Shown here: positions 26,689-34,866 of the stretch, one piece after another
Layout of the letters: each line of letters opens with the position of its first letter
Position numbering within the stretch: the stretch's first letter is position 1
Assembly (NCBI GenBank): GCA_021151625.1
Contig: JAGKWY010000002.1
Span: forward strand, 62,001 to 126,000
Source of the DNA: Gammaproteobacteria bacterium
GTDB taxonomy: Bacteria > Pseudomonadota > Gammaproteobacteria > Pseudomonadales > Cellvibrionaceae
Length of the DNA stretch: 64,000 nucleotides
Direction of reading: 5' to 3'
Position numbers and translations under genes: made by a program
The notes under the pieces: generated by a model
Seen by the model: the letters and a program-made list of their open reading frames with translations, nothing else
Told to the model about the DNA's origin: nothing
Database searches by the model: none

Positions 26689-26715
26689 CCCGATGGGAGT
26701 AATATTCCCAGCGGG
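26689..26715 (-). promoter_or_regulatory. Stem-loop leader of the DUF3577 gene
   Basis: CCCGATGGGA pairs with TCCCAGCGGG around AGTAATAT-type loop sequence. The block preceding it on the minus strand (GGCATTTGCCAATCCTCACC) closely matches the ardB leader. Confidence 0.65.
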
Positions 26716-26966
26716 GTGAGGATTGGCAAATGCCGTGTTTGAAAGGTTAGGTAAGCTTTGAAAGCTCGATCACTAAAATACCCATGGTGATCTGCTAAAG
26801 GCTCGATGAAAGTCATCGAAACTTGGCATTAATATTATTAGCACAAACTTTGAAGGCATACAACCTGAGCTAAAAAATTATGGTGAGCTGTTCAAAAACA
26901 AATGGAGTAATTCGCCACATCGTGACGATATTGGTAATGTTCAGGGGGCTAATGCCTTGGCGTATA

Positions 26967-26991
26967 AAAAAGCCAGCGCAAAGCTGGCTCG
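26967..26991 (-). terminator. Intrinsic terminator of the 118-aa gene
   Basis: On the minus strand GAGCCAGC-tttg-CGCTGGC is followed by TTTTTT, a textbook intrinsic terminator, about 10 bases after the stop codon at 27,001. Confidence 0.85.
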
Positions 26992-27000
26992 AAATTAACA

Positions 27001-27357
27001 TCATATATCATAGTGAAATTGGGTCCATTGACCGGATTCCAATGCTTGGCTTGCCGTTTCCTGTGCTCTCCAATATTCATTGGATTCCCGAGAAATTGGG
27101 CTTTGCTGGTCATCACTTGTGCCGATGTAAAAGCCTGCGGCAGATTTTAAAACTTTCAGTGGAATTCCATTAACTGATTTTTTAACTACACCGTAATCAT
27201 GGGAAAGGACCCAATCGGATCTTTCCATCAGTTGATCAATTTCTGAAAGCCGTGCGTCAGTTTCCTCCGTCTCATGACCTTGCGCAATATCCAGCGTTAA
27301 TCGCTCGGATTCGTCTTGAAGTAAACTAAATTCTTCTTTAGATAATGATTTTTTCAT
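27001..27357 (-). CDS. Hypothetical accessory protein, 118 aa
   Basis: A 118-residue protein starting MKKSLSKEEFSLLQDE. The first 50 residues are a charged helix; the rest is mixed and unknown. CATAGGAGACTTCAC fixes the start at 27,357. It is a monocistronic unit with a hairpin leader on one side and a clear terminator on the other. No known family recognised. Confidence 0.65.
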   Translation of the reverse strand: MKKSLSKEEFSLLQDESERLTLDIAQGHETEETDARLSEIDQLMERSDWVLSHDYGVVKKSVNGIPLKVLKSAAGFYIGTSDDQQSPISRESNEYWRAQETASQALESGQWTQFHYDI

Positions 27358-27395
27358 GTGAAGTCTCCTATGTAAAATTGATAGGAGATACATTG

Positions 27396-27420
27396 CCTTT
27401 CGGGAATGTTCTCCCGAAGG
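27396..27420 (-). promoter_or_regulatory. Stem-loop leader of the 118-aa gene
   Basis: CCTTtCGGGA pairs with TCCCGAAGG around a 6-base loop, upstream of the AGGAG ribosome site, in the same layout as the other leaders. Confidence 0.6.
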
Positions 27421-27607
27421 GGGTTAGCGTTGGTGTGAACCAGGATAGAAAATGAGGCACCGTCTTTCGACGCAACCACTTACAGTGCCCATGGTGGTTT
27501 TACAACAATTAGCCAAAGGCTAATTCAAAAAACAATTGTAGATAGGTGACAGATATTAGGCAATTCATCGGTGCTAAAAGTATCTGTGCTTTGTCAAAGA
27601 CATCATT

Positions 27608-28030
27608 TTAATTAATACCGAAAAGCGATTTGCGAGCTTCGTCTATGGCCTCCCTGGCATCTTGTGCCAATACGGATTCTTCGACAATGCCATGATGTAC
27701 CTTGAAATAATATATAAAGCGGGCTGCATCGTCTTCAGGTAGTGCTTTGGAGAACCGGTAGGCATTTTCCAATGCATAACCTAACCACACTTCATAAATG
27801 GTTGATTGTTGAACCAGGTTTTCACACAGTTCGCGTAGTACTCCCAGGGATACAAATTTCAATTTCCCTAACGATAAACGTAAATAGGGTATTGAGGTAC
27901 TTTTGATGAACACTAAATCTGTATTTATGGGCGCGCGTCGTAAAATAGAAAACTCCATTGAGCACCGCAGTCGAGCCTGCAGCTGGTCCAGGAATTCGAT
28001 ATCTTCATGGGTTAATAGGTTCTGGGTCAT
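27608..28030 (-). CDS. Hypothetical protein, 140 aa
   Basis: A 140-residue soluble, largely helical protein (MTQNLLTHEDIEFLDQLQ...) with no recognised motif. It follows the 86-aa gene by 23 bases, and both lie downstream of the DUF2786 gene by short gaps, so 27,608-29,020 is likely one three-gene transcript. Function unknown. Confidence 0.6.
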   Translation of the reverse strand: MTQNLLTHEDIEFLDQLQARLRCSMEFSILRRAPINTDLVFIKSTSIPYLRLSLGKLKFVSLGVLRELCENLVQQSTIYEVWLGYALENAYRFSKALPEDDAARFIYYFKVHHGIVEESVLAQDAREAIDEARKSLFGIN

Positions 28031-28053
28031 GGGATCACCAAACGGCTGTGTAT

Positions 28054-28314
28054 CTATCTAATCGGGCAGGCTAATCGCTTAAGCAAAGCAGGCTGAATGA
28101 GATCTTCATATAGTCCATTATCAAGAGATAATAAATTTTTGGTTCGGTGTAGGTTGATCCTCGCTGGATACTGTTGAGTAAGCTTCGCCAACTGGTCGAG
28201 ATTACTAATGCAATTTTTAAGATCAAATTGCTGGTTTGTTTCCTCATGTGCGGTGAATAGTTCAACGGCAACTTCCTCAATGTATTCAAGAAAAGCAGTT
28301 CTATTTTCGCTCAT
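28054..28314 (-). CDS. Hypothetical protein, 86 aa
   Basis: An 86-residue helical protein starting MSENRTAFLEYIEEVAVELF. The ATG at 28,314 is chosen because GAGGACAATTGCA precedes it. Overlapping frames on the same strand are shadows. No family recognised; middle gene of a three-gene unit. Confidence 0.55.
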   Translation of the reverse strand: MSENRTAFLEYIEEVAVELFTAHEETNQQFDLKNCISNLDQLAKLTQQYPARINLHRTKNLLSLDNGLYEDLIQPALLKRLACPIR

Positions 28315-28345
28315 TGCAATTGTCCTCAGCGAAGCAGCCAACGGC

Positions 28346-29020
28346 TCAATGTAAAAAATTCAATCTCACGCGATTGTCTTGATTAACTGCTTTATGCAGT
28401 TTGGTATTCTGTCCTGCTGTGTATCCCGCATTGGCGGCAGAAGAGTCCCGCTTTAAAACCTTTTTGGCTTCAAGCTCGCGAGTAGGGATAGCAGGCAGGT
28501 TTTTGTCAAAATAAGCTTTGATCGCTTTTTCTGCCGTGTCATCTGCTTGGGCAAATCGCATTACATTAGCCAGAACACCATCAACCCAGTTTTCTGCAAA
28601 AATTTCGCCGCGTCGACGTTTAGTAGCTAGTTTGCAACGCGACAGTGTTCCTACGTAATTTTTTCGAGCAATGACCAATTGATTTTGAAGTGCGATAAAA
28701 GCGTACTCACAAAAAAGTGGGCTATTGCCTACACCAATGAATACTACTTTAGAGCCACTTATTGATGATTCCGTAATCACACGGCAACTGAATGCTTTTG
28801 CGCAGGCCTGAGCTAATGACAGCATCCACACTGGTGGACGTTTACCCGCTGCACGCTTCGCAATATTGGCTTCGGATGCCTCGATATCGCGCATATCCAG
28901 ATGATGCGTTTCCATTAACTTTCTAGCCTGGCGCCACGCTATTTCTGCTTCATTAGGATTTGGCGAGCTGGCCATGGCCAGACACTTTTTAATTTTTTCG
29001 AGAATACGTTCGTCGCTCAT
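28346..29020 (-). CDS. DUF2786-domain protein, 224 aa
   Basis: A 224-residue protein. The N-terminus (ILEKIKKCLAMASSPNPNEAEIAWRQARKLMETH) is the DUF2786 signature: a helix pair with KI-x-K-x-LA-x-A-x-S and EAE-x-A-x-x-A-x-x-LM. The C-terminal part (about 70-224) is the associated domain found in phage and plasmid copies. The biochemical role of the family is unknown. The protein is basic overall, consistent with nucleic-acid binding, which is an inference. Confidence 0.75.
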   Translation of the reverse strand: MSDERILEKIKKCLAMASSPNPNEAEIAWRQARKLMETHHLDMRDIEASEANIAKRAAGKRPPVWMLSLAQACAKAFSCRVITESSISGSKVVFIGVGNSPLFCEYAFIALQNQLVIARKNYVGTLSRCKLATKRRRGEIFAENWVDGVLANVMRFAQADDTAEKAIKAYFDKNLPAIPTRELEAKKVLKRDSSAANAGYTAGQNTKLHKAVNQDNRVRLNFLH

Positions 29021-29158
29021 AATTTTTCAGGCTCGTTTCAAATAGACTTTAATTAACTGTATCTATCTCAACTATTTTAATGAATTACAAAAGATTACTT
29101 TTCAAAAAACCAGGAATAACTTTCACGTTATTTTTTTGATGTAAATGAATTCGATGTT

Positions 29159-29182
29159 AAAAAAGCCGCCCCGAAGGACGGC
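29159..29182 (-). terminator. Intrinsic terminator of traT
   Basis: Minus strand: GCCGtCC-ttc-GGGGCGGC followed by TTTTTT, about 23 bases beyond the traT stop codon. Confidence 0.8.
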
Positions 29183-29205
29183 AACGACAGATCACGCTAG
29201 TGTGA

Positions 29206-29955
29206 TCAAAAAAAGCCACTCATTGCTGCAGCTGTTTTGGAGTAAATTGGTTCTGCAGCGTCTTCTAATTTCAAATTTGCTTTGTTAGCGGTGGTTACGA
29301 TGCGTGTGCGGTACTCTTTCATGTTGCTGGTTTCATCGACGGTTTGTTTTGTATAACCATGGTCAGATACTTTTGTGTCAATGTCCGTCGCACGCTTTAC
29401 AGTGGCACCATTTTTAGTACGCTCTTTGATTTGCACATCACACACCAACATGTAGGTAATATCTTTCACCAGTGCACCACTGACCAGGTCTACACCTGCA
29501 CCCACAACGCCGCCTGCAACAGCACCTTTCCAATCACCACGTGCGGCACCACCGATAGCAGCACCGGCCAAGATGCCGCCTTCATAGCCTTTATTTAAGG
29601 CTTGTTCCGATGCGCTTGGTGATGCTTTTTCCAGGTTCAGTACAAACGCCGAGAGAATGAATTGGGCTTGTTCCGGATCATCAATTAAGCGGTAGTTATT
29701 GTCGTTGATCGCAAAACTGTCTTTCAGCAGTTTTTTAAATATTGCGCGATCAAATTCTTGCACGCTGCTTTTTACATCAACGTATACAGTGCGTTTTGCT
29801 GGCGCTACCGGATCGATAAAAATGGCCGTACTGGTTTTTGTTTGCACATCAAGATCTTTTTTCGAGAGTGCAGTGTTGGTTGCAGCGCATCCGGAAAGAA
29901 CTAATACACCAGCGGTAATAACACTGAGGGAAATGCGTTTAACGAACGAGGTCAT
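29206..29955 (-). CDS. traT: TraT-like surface-exclusion lipoprotein
   Basis: A 249-residue lipoprotein. The signal peptide ends in the lipobox LSGC with the acylated Cys at residue 23. The mature part shows the TraT pattern (DVQTKTSTAIFIDPV, GYEGGILAGAAIGGAARGDWKGAVAGGVVGAG, a Gly-rich membrane hairpin). TraT sits in the outer membrane, blocks redundant mating and can confer complement resistance. The start follows ACAGGAGTTGATT. Its presence supports the conjugative nature of the element. Confidence 0.85.
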   Translation of the reverse strand: MTSFVKRISLSVITAGVLVLSGCAATNTALSKKDLDVQTKTSTAIFIDPVAPAKRTVYVDVKSSVQEFDRAIFKKLLKDSFAINDNNYRLIDDPEQAQFILSAFVLNLEKASPSASEQALNKGYEGGILAGAAIGGAARGDWKGAVAGGVVGAGVDLVSGALVKDITYMLVCDVQIKERTKNGATVKRATDIDTKVSDHGYTKQTVDETSNMKEYRTRIVTTANKANLKLEDAAEPIYSKTAAAMSGFF

Positions 29956-30000
29956 AATCAACTCCTGTTGCTAGGTTGTGGTGGAAAAATCAATAGATAT

Positions 30001-30189
30001 CTATCGGGTTTTAAATCGATTCTCTCGCTCCTTCTGTTTGCGCAAGTAAATTTCTTCACGGTCAACGGCGATAAACTCCGGGGCGGTAATTCCAAGGCGA
30101 ACCTGATTGCCGTTGTTGCCCAGTACGGTGACAGTTACGTCATCACCGATCATGAGGGTTTCACCGATCCTCCGAGTCAGAATCAACAT
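30001..30189 (-). CDS. csrA: CsrA/RsmA-family RNA-binding regulator
   Basis: A 62-residue protein with the full CsrA sequence pattern: [33 protein letters not shown] and the Arg44-equivalent region [16 protein letters not shown]. CsrA dimers bind GGA-containing hairpin loops at ribosome sites and repress translation. GCAGGAGTAAGCC gives the start, and the stop of the preceding pilL-like gene is only 3 bases away, so they are co-expressed. An element-borne CsrA may control element or host mRNAs; several transcripts here have hairpin leaders. Confidence 0.95.
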   Translation of the reverse strand: MLILTRRIGETLMIGDDVTVTVLGNNGNQVRLGITAPEFIAVDREEIYLRKQKERENRFKTR

Positions 30190-30192
30190 GGC

Positions 30193-30624
30193 TTACTCCT
30201 GCGGGGAAAAAGGTTGTTTTGTGTCCTTCACATCGAACCAGATCACTCTGTGAAGCGTGTCGCTACGCAATTGCCAGGCTTCACCCGCGATTGTTTGTAG
30301 GGCGTCACCTAACGAGACAGGGCCTAACTCCCGGATCACGGAGGGTAGGGGTAATGTATTGAGTAATTGATCTTGGCCATCCGGGCTTTGCCAGCGGTAG
30401 CCAGAGCCTTTCAATACTTCTCGCAGTGCATCGCCCACAGAAAACACATCTTTGCCCAGAGACAGGTTTACGATGGATTTCAGGGGTGCTTTTTGGTCAT
30501 CACGTGCTTCTGCCGTTACCAGCGTGTAACGGTCTGTCCGCACTTTGTTTTCACCCTGTTCCGCTTGCACGACTGTATTGCTGCAGAACATTGCAATGAG
30601 GGCTATTTTCCAATGGACTTGCAT
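30193..30624 (-). CDS. pilL: PilL N-terminal (TcpQ-like) domain protein, PFGI-1 type
   Basis: A 143-residue exported protein: signal peptide (MQVHWKIALIAMFCSNTVVQA) followed by a domain with SVGDALREVLKGSGYRW and PVSLGDALQTIAGEAWQL. This repeats the pattern of the N-terminal domain of PilL, a pilus-associated protein of R64/PFGI-1-type conjugation systems. No other pil gene is nearby, so it may be a stand-alone PilL piece. It overlaps the upstream coiled-coil gene by 22 bases and leads directly into csrA. Confidence 0.75.
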   Translation of the reverse strand: MQVHWKIALIAMFCSNTVVQAEQGENKVRTDRYTLVTAEARDDQKAPLKSIVNLSLGKDVFSVGDALREVLKGSGYRWQSPDGQDQLLNTLPLPSVIRELGPVSLGDALQTIAGEAWQLRSDTLHRVIWFDVKDTKQPFSPQE

Positions 30625-30998
30625 GGCCTTATCTCCTGGATGAATGTTTCCTGTGTTGTTGATGAGTGGGTTTCCTCAACCAGAAGTAACTCCTGGTTGA
30701 GAGTGTCTAGCTGTTGTTCAATGCTGAGTAATTCGAGACTGAGCGCGGCTGTGCGACGCTGTTTGGAAATACGTTTTTTCAAGTCACGCTCTTGATCAAC
30801 AGCAGTCTTTAGAAATTCGCACAGATCAGGATTGTTTATGTCGCCTTCAGCCTTGGCCATGCGATCACGAACTTCTTGATGGAGCGATTGGAGTTCAGCG
30901 GCGGGATGCGAATAGATAATGTCTTTGATGCTGTTCGCTCGCTCTGACAATTGAGCCATTGCGTGGGCAATAACCTCGCGTGTGATTTGCGCATTCAT
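30603..30998 (-). CDS. Hypothetical coiled-coil protein, 131 aa
   Basis: A 131-residue, highly charged protein predicted to be almost all helix with a long coiled coil (LKKRISKQRRTAALSLELLSIEQQLDTLNQELL). It starts inside the topoisomerase stop codon (ATGA overlap at 30,995-30,998) and overlaps the pilL-like gene, so it is translationally coupled on both sides. Function unknown. Confidence 0.7.
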   Translation of the reverse strand: MNAQITREVIAHAMAQLSERANSIKDIIYSHPAAELQSLHQEVRDRMAKAEGDINNPDLCEFLKTAVDQERDLKKRISKQRRTAALSLELLSIEQQLDTLNQELLLVEETHSSTTQETFIQEIRPCKSIGK

Positions 30999-32986
30999 GC
31001 GTGGCTACTCACTTGAGGCCAGGCAAAAAAGCGGCAATCAGGAAAGCCTGTGCAACCTTTAAATTGCTTACCGGCATTTTTGCCGCTAGTAATATTGCGC
31101 AGCACCAATGTGCCTTTTTGACAATCGGGGCATTTATCGCCAATTTTTGCTGGTGTATGTGATGTAGTGCTTTTTGAGTCTGACTTACCACTGGTAGTGG
31201 TCTCTTTTTTTGCAGGTATTTTTTTCGCTGATGCTTTTGGTGTAGGTGTCTTATCGCCTTCAAATTGGCTTATTAGCGTTTTCACTTCTTGTGGAATTTC
31301 TGCTGCACGAAATTTTTGAATTTCCTGTAACAATGCATCGTAGGCATGGCTGATGATTGGTAAATAGTCCGCTTTACGGGTAGCGATTTTGTCGAATGAT
31401 TCTTCAATATCAGCGGTGTATTGATACTCCATAAATGAGAAATAATTTTTCAGCAAATAAACGACCGCCATGCCCTTGGTTGTCGGTTCGAATTTCAAAC
31501 TGGCATGGCGTGTGACATAGTTCAGCGTCACTATGCGTTCAATGACGGTAGCGTAAGTTGATGGTCTGCCAATCGCCAGACGATCCAATTCCTTCACCAA
31601 GGTTTTTTCGGTGTACACCAAAGGCGGTTCGGTATGTTTAATATCAAGCTTGACTGAGACGCACGGAATAGTAGCGCCGACTTTCAGATCCGGGAGTGCT
31701 GTTGTTGGTTCTTCATCTTCATCGTCGCTCGTGGAAAGCGATTTGATGACATTGCATTTTTCAGCTGCATTTCGCCAACCAGTCGATTTCACCCGCGTGG
31801 AATTAGTTTTGAAAAAATCCATCGCCGCGTTATGAAATTGCACAGTAGTCAACGTATCTTCACCTGCAACCAATTGTGATTCCAGGGTAACTTTCCATAT
31901 CCAGGCATACACCTCGCGGAGCCTGGCATCCGTGATTTCAGGCCCAGGCGACAGCAATTTAATATCGGTTACGCGGATACATTCGTGCGCCTGTTGGGCG
32001 CTGTCTTTTGCTTTATGGATGGGCGGGTGAGCAGGTAATGGCAAGTGCTTGCTCTTGGCAAACGACCGTATCTCATCGATAAAGTCTTTTGATATGTGCG
32101 GGCTATCGGTTCTGTGGTATGTGATTAGACCGGCTTCAAACAGCGTCTGTGCGGCTGCCATGGATTGTTTTGTGGTGAGTTTAAGCTTTGTTGCCATCAG
32201 CTGCACAAAGGCGCTGGAGGTCAATGGAGCGGGCGGTGATATCTGTTTGGGCTTATGAGTGACTGAATCCACAATTAAATGCTGGGTGCGATTCTTCACC
32301 GTTTCAGCGCGAGAGCGATCCGTCATCAATTGCCCGGACGGCAAACCATTCACCCAGGTCGCAATGAATGCTATATCGGCGTGCCGCAATGATGCGGTAA
32401 CGCCATAGTGTTCCACAGGTACAAAGGTCTTGATCGCATGATCACGCTCGACAATCAGGCGGAGTACAACCGATTGGACACGTCCACCGGTAAAAAAATA
32501 ATTAATCCCGAGGGATTTGAATTTGGCGTTGAGTTCGCGGGTGATCAGGTACCCAACGTACCGATCCAATACCCGTCGCGCTTCCTGTGCTCTTACCAAT
32601 GCCCAATCAACTTGGCGCTTATTGGCAATTGCCGCCTGCAGCGCTTTCTTTGAAATTTCATCAAAGGTGATGCGCGATATTTTGGATTTATGCGCGGTAC
32701 CTAGCAGGTTGACCACATGGCCTGCTATTGCTTCGCCTTCGCGATCCAGATCTGTGGCCACATAGATCGTAGTGGCTTTTTTAGCGGCATTATTTAACTG
32801 GGTGACAATCTTGCGTTTGTCCGCAATGGTTTCCCATTGCGGTTTGTGGTTGGGCGGTTCCACGCCCATGGAATCCTTCGGTAGATCTTTAAAATGTCCG
32901 AGGGTTGCTTCAATGATAAAGTCGGGGAAATATCCCCGCATTTTCTTTGCTTTTGCCGGGCTTTCAACGATCAGTAAGTTAGGCAT
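30995..32986 (-). CDS. Type IA DNA topoisomerase of the element
   Basis: A 663-residue enzyme with the Toprim start LLIVESPAKAKKM, the acidic triad DLDREGEAI (near residue 79), the catalytic tyrosine in ITYHRTDSPHIS and RPSTYATVIERI, and a C-terminal zinc-ribbon (CPDCQKGTL...CTGFPDCRFFAWP). It relaxes negatively supercoiled DNA through a 5'-phosphotyrosine; element copies are thought to help replication or transfer of the excised circle. Sequence style is closer to TopA than TopB. It starts 22 bases after ssb. Confidence 0.9.
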   Translation of the reverse strand: MPNLLIVESPAKAKKMRGYFPDFIIEATLGHFKDLPKDSMGVEPPNHKPQWETIADKRKIVTQLNNAAKKATTIYVATDLDREGEAIAGHVVNLLGTAHKSKISRITFDEISKKALQAAIANKRQVDWALVRAQEARRVLDRYVGYLITRELNAKFKSLGINYFFTGGRVQSVVLRLIVERDHAIKTFVPVEHYGVTASLRHADIAFIATWVNGLPSGQLMTDRSRAETVKNRTQHLIVDSVTHKPKQISPPAPLTSSAFVQLMATKLKLTTKQSMAAAQTLFEAGLITYHRTDSPHISKDFIDEIRSFAKSKHLPLPAHPPIHKAKDSAQQAHECIRVTDIKLLSPGPEITDARLREVYAWIWKVTLESQLVAGEDTLTTVQFHNAAMDFFKTNSTRVKSTGWRNAAEKCNVIKSLSTSDDEDEEPTTALPDLKVGATIPCVSVKLDIKHTEPPLVYTEKTLVKELDRLAIGRPSTYATVIERIVTLNYVTRHASLKFEPTTKGMAVVYLLKNYFSFMEYQYTADIEESFDKIATRKADYLPIISHAYDALLQEIQKFRAAEIPQEVKTLISQFEGDKTPTPKASAKKIPAKKETTTSGKSDSKSTTSHTPAKIGDKCPDCQKGTLVLRNITSGKNAGKQFKGCTGFPDCRFFAWPQVSSHA

Positions 32987-33008
32987 CCAGGGGCGTCCTC
33001 ATCCGTGA

Positions 33009-33485
33009 TTATTCTGGTATGTCGTCGGCATAGTCATGCGGTATTTGCTGATTTGCATAGTCATAACTATCACCACCAGAATTTCCGTTAGCGTTACCTT
33101 TGCGCTCGGCATAAATAATTTTTTCAATGCCCAAGGGTACAATCGCGACTACATCAGCTGAGATCACGGTAGTGGTGCGCTCTTGGCCAGCGTATTCACC
33201 TTTGGTGGCGGTAAACGTTTCTTGACTCTGAGAGCCTGCAACATATACGCGAGCGCCTTTAACTAAATGATCATTAAAAATTTCTGCGCGCTTCCCCCAA
33301 ATTTCTACCTTTCCCCAAAAACCACCTGAATCTTCATATTGGTTGGTTTGTTGATTTAATTTATCGACGTTGAATCGCACTGAAAATTTCAATACCGGTT
33401 TCTGCTCTGTGCCATTTTTTATTGGTACATAAGAAAGTGTTGGTGCACTTCCTAAATTACCTTCGCCCGCAAAATAATTTCCCAT
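33009..33485 (-). CDS. ssb: Single-stranded DNA-binding protein
   Basis: A 158-residue OB-fold SSB (NLGSAPTLSYVPI, VLKFSVRFNV, GGFWGKVEIWGKRAEI, VKGARVYVAGSQ), with a Gly/Asn linker and an acidic end. The tip reads YADDIPE instead of the usual DDIPF: the terminal phenylalanine that docks SSB-partner proteins is replaced by Glu. It is the first gene of a coupled unit ssb-topoisomerase-coiled coil-pilL-csrA. Confidence 0.9.
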   Translation of the reverse strand: MGNYFAGEGNLGSAPTLSYVPIKNGTEQKPVLKFSVRFNVDKLNQQTNQYEDSGGFWGKVEIWGKRAEIFNDHLVKGARVYVAGSQSQETFTATKGEYAGQERTTTVISADVVAIVPLGIEKIIYAERKGNANGNSGGDSYDYANQQIPHDYADDIPE

Positions 33486-33590
33486 AGGGTATGCCTCGTT
33501 GATCAGTGAATTCGTGACTGAAAAGCGGCTGCATCATTCCTTAAATGAAAACAGTAGAACAGTCAGAAAATGAGCTCCGCCTGTGCAAAT

Positions 33591-33613
33591 AAAAAAGGCG
33601 CTCAACGAGCGCC
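33591..33613 (-). terminator. Intrinsic terminator between the ParB-HTH gene and ssb
   Basis: Minus strand: GGCGCTC-gttg-AGCGCC followed by TTTTTT. It ends the transcript of the 33,781-34,305 gene and separates it from the ssb unit. Confidence 0.85.
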
Positions 33614-33780
33614 AAAGTATGATGTTTCGTGTGTTGCATGAGAGACGTTGAAGGTTCCAGCAACACAGATATTGTATGAAGAGATTTAAATGAAATCCGC
33701 AATCAAATTGTATGCAGGTTGTGCAGCAATATTTAAAGTTTGTGGGCGATTGTTAATGCAGTTTAACTTTTCCTTAAAAT

Positions 33781-34305
33781 CTAAAAATCGTCTAGTGTTT
33801 TGCCATTGCCAATTCTATCGGCGATCACATCGTACATATCTAAATCGGCATAACGAATCATCCATACACCGGCTTTTGGATTATTTTTATCAGGCTTGAT
33901 GGTGATATCCAAACCCGATATGCCTGAGTAGAGTTCGCTTTGCCTTTCCAATTCGGCTGTTAATTTTTTGTCAGTGCTATCTTTCAATTTATTACGAAAG
34001 CCGTTAACGCTTGTGCCTTTGGCAATCGCATCTCTAGCGGCCTTCTCCTGTTTTTTTTCGTCCAATGAGGCAATAGCCCTAGCCATCGAAAATGTAATAC
34101 TTCCCGCTTGGAATAGGCTCATCACCTCCGGTACCAAGTTGCGATATACCCGAAGGTAATGCCGTACCTGGTAATCACGTATTTCTGTTTCCTTTGAGAT
34201 TATTGCGTTTTTAATCCCGGCATCGGCCAGCTGACCGATGAGGTTTACTTTCACCCGGCAGTCGTTACTTTGTTTGAGCTGAATTAACCAGGCTTGTGTT
34301 TGCAT
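33781..34305 (-). CDS. ParB/KorB-like helix-turn-helix protein, 174 aa
   Basis: A 174-residue protein with a helix-turn-helix region (about residues 25-105: LADAGIKNAIISKETEIRDYQVRHYLRVYRNL, then SITFSMARAIASLDEKKQEKAARDAIAKGTSVNGFRNKL) like the central domain of ParB/KorB proteins. There is no N-terminal CTPase motif, so it is a DNA-binding half and not a full ParB. It may recognise one of the palindromes of the element (inference). Confidence 0.65.
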   Translation of the reverse strand: MQTQAWLIQLKQSNDCRVKVNLIGQLADAGIKNAIISKETEIRDYQVRHYLRVYRNLVPEVMSLFQAGSITFSMARAIASLDEKKQEKAARDAIAKGTSVNGFRNKLKDSTDKKLTAELERQSELYSGISGLDITIKPDKNNPKAGVWMIRYADLDMYDVIADRIGNGKTLDDF

Positions 34306-34365
34306 AGAGCAGATGAATTAATTAATTTTTTCAGCAATTAGAGTGGGTATGAATTTTATAATGGC

Positions 34366-34857
34366 TCACAAATTAGTTGATGTTTCTGAATTGTTTTTCT
34401 TCCCAGGGTTCACTTGTACAAAGGTTAGGTATTCACCAGTTTCCTGTGATCTATGTGAACGCTCTACAACCACACCTTGCCATATGTCGCTTGGCGCTAA
34501 TCCGCCAATATCCATATTAAAATTCTCCAAAAAAAACTGACGGGCGGTTTGCACGCGGCGATTATGTTTGGGGAAGTTCCAAGGCTTACGTAAATAAATT
34601 AGATAGGCAGTGGCGAGGGTGAAAATGACAGCAGCAAATGGCCATATCAATTCGGTGACAGTGGAATAGGGTGCATTATCTGGTGTTGTTAGCGATACAA
34701 GGTAAAGCAGCACCGCCATTGATAGGTATACAAAAGTAAACAGAATTCCAAGTAGGGATTCTCTACGCGCTGAAAGATCCTGCATGTAGTTGAATAAGAT
34801 GTTTTGATCCGCTTCCGGTAAATGGCTTAGATCGGCCTTGGTGAGTCGGTTGTTCAT
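34366..34857 (-). CDS. Two-span membrane protein, 163 aa
   Basis: A 163-residue protein with two membrane helices (about residues 36-58 and 71-90), a cytoplasmic helical N-terminus and a 70-residue soluble tail. Not recognised. It follows the DnaT-like gene by 9 bases on the same strand. Confidence 0.65.
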   Translation of the reverse strand: MNNRLTKADLSHLPEADQNILFNYMQDLSARRESLLGILFTFVYLSMAVLLYLVSLTTPDNAPYSTVTELIWPFAAVIFTLATAYLIYLRKPWNFPKHNRRVQTARQFFLENFNMDIGGLAPSDIWQGVVVERSHRSQETGEYLTFVQVNPGKKNNSETSTNL

Positions 34858-34866
34858 TATTATTCC

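Larger units (their letters stand above)
26631..27000. other. Intergenic leader region upstream of the DUF3577 gene
   Basis: Contains the DUF3577 leader hairpin (26,689-26,715) and the terminator of the 27,001-27,357 gene. I see no gene in it. Confidence 0.5.
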
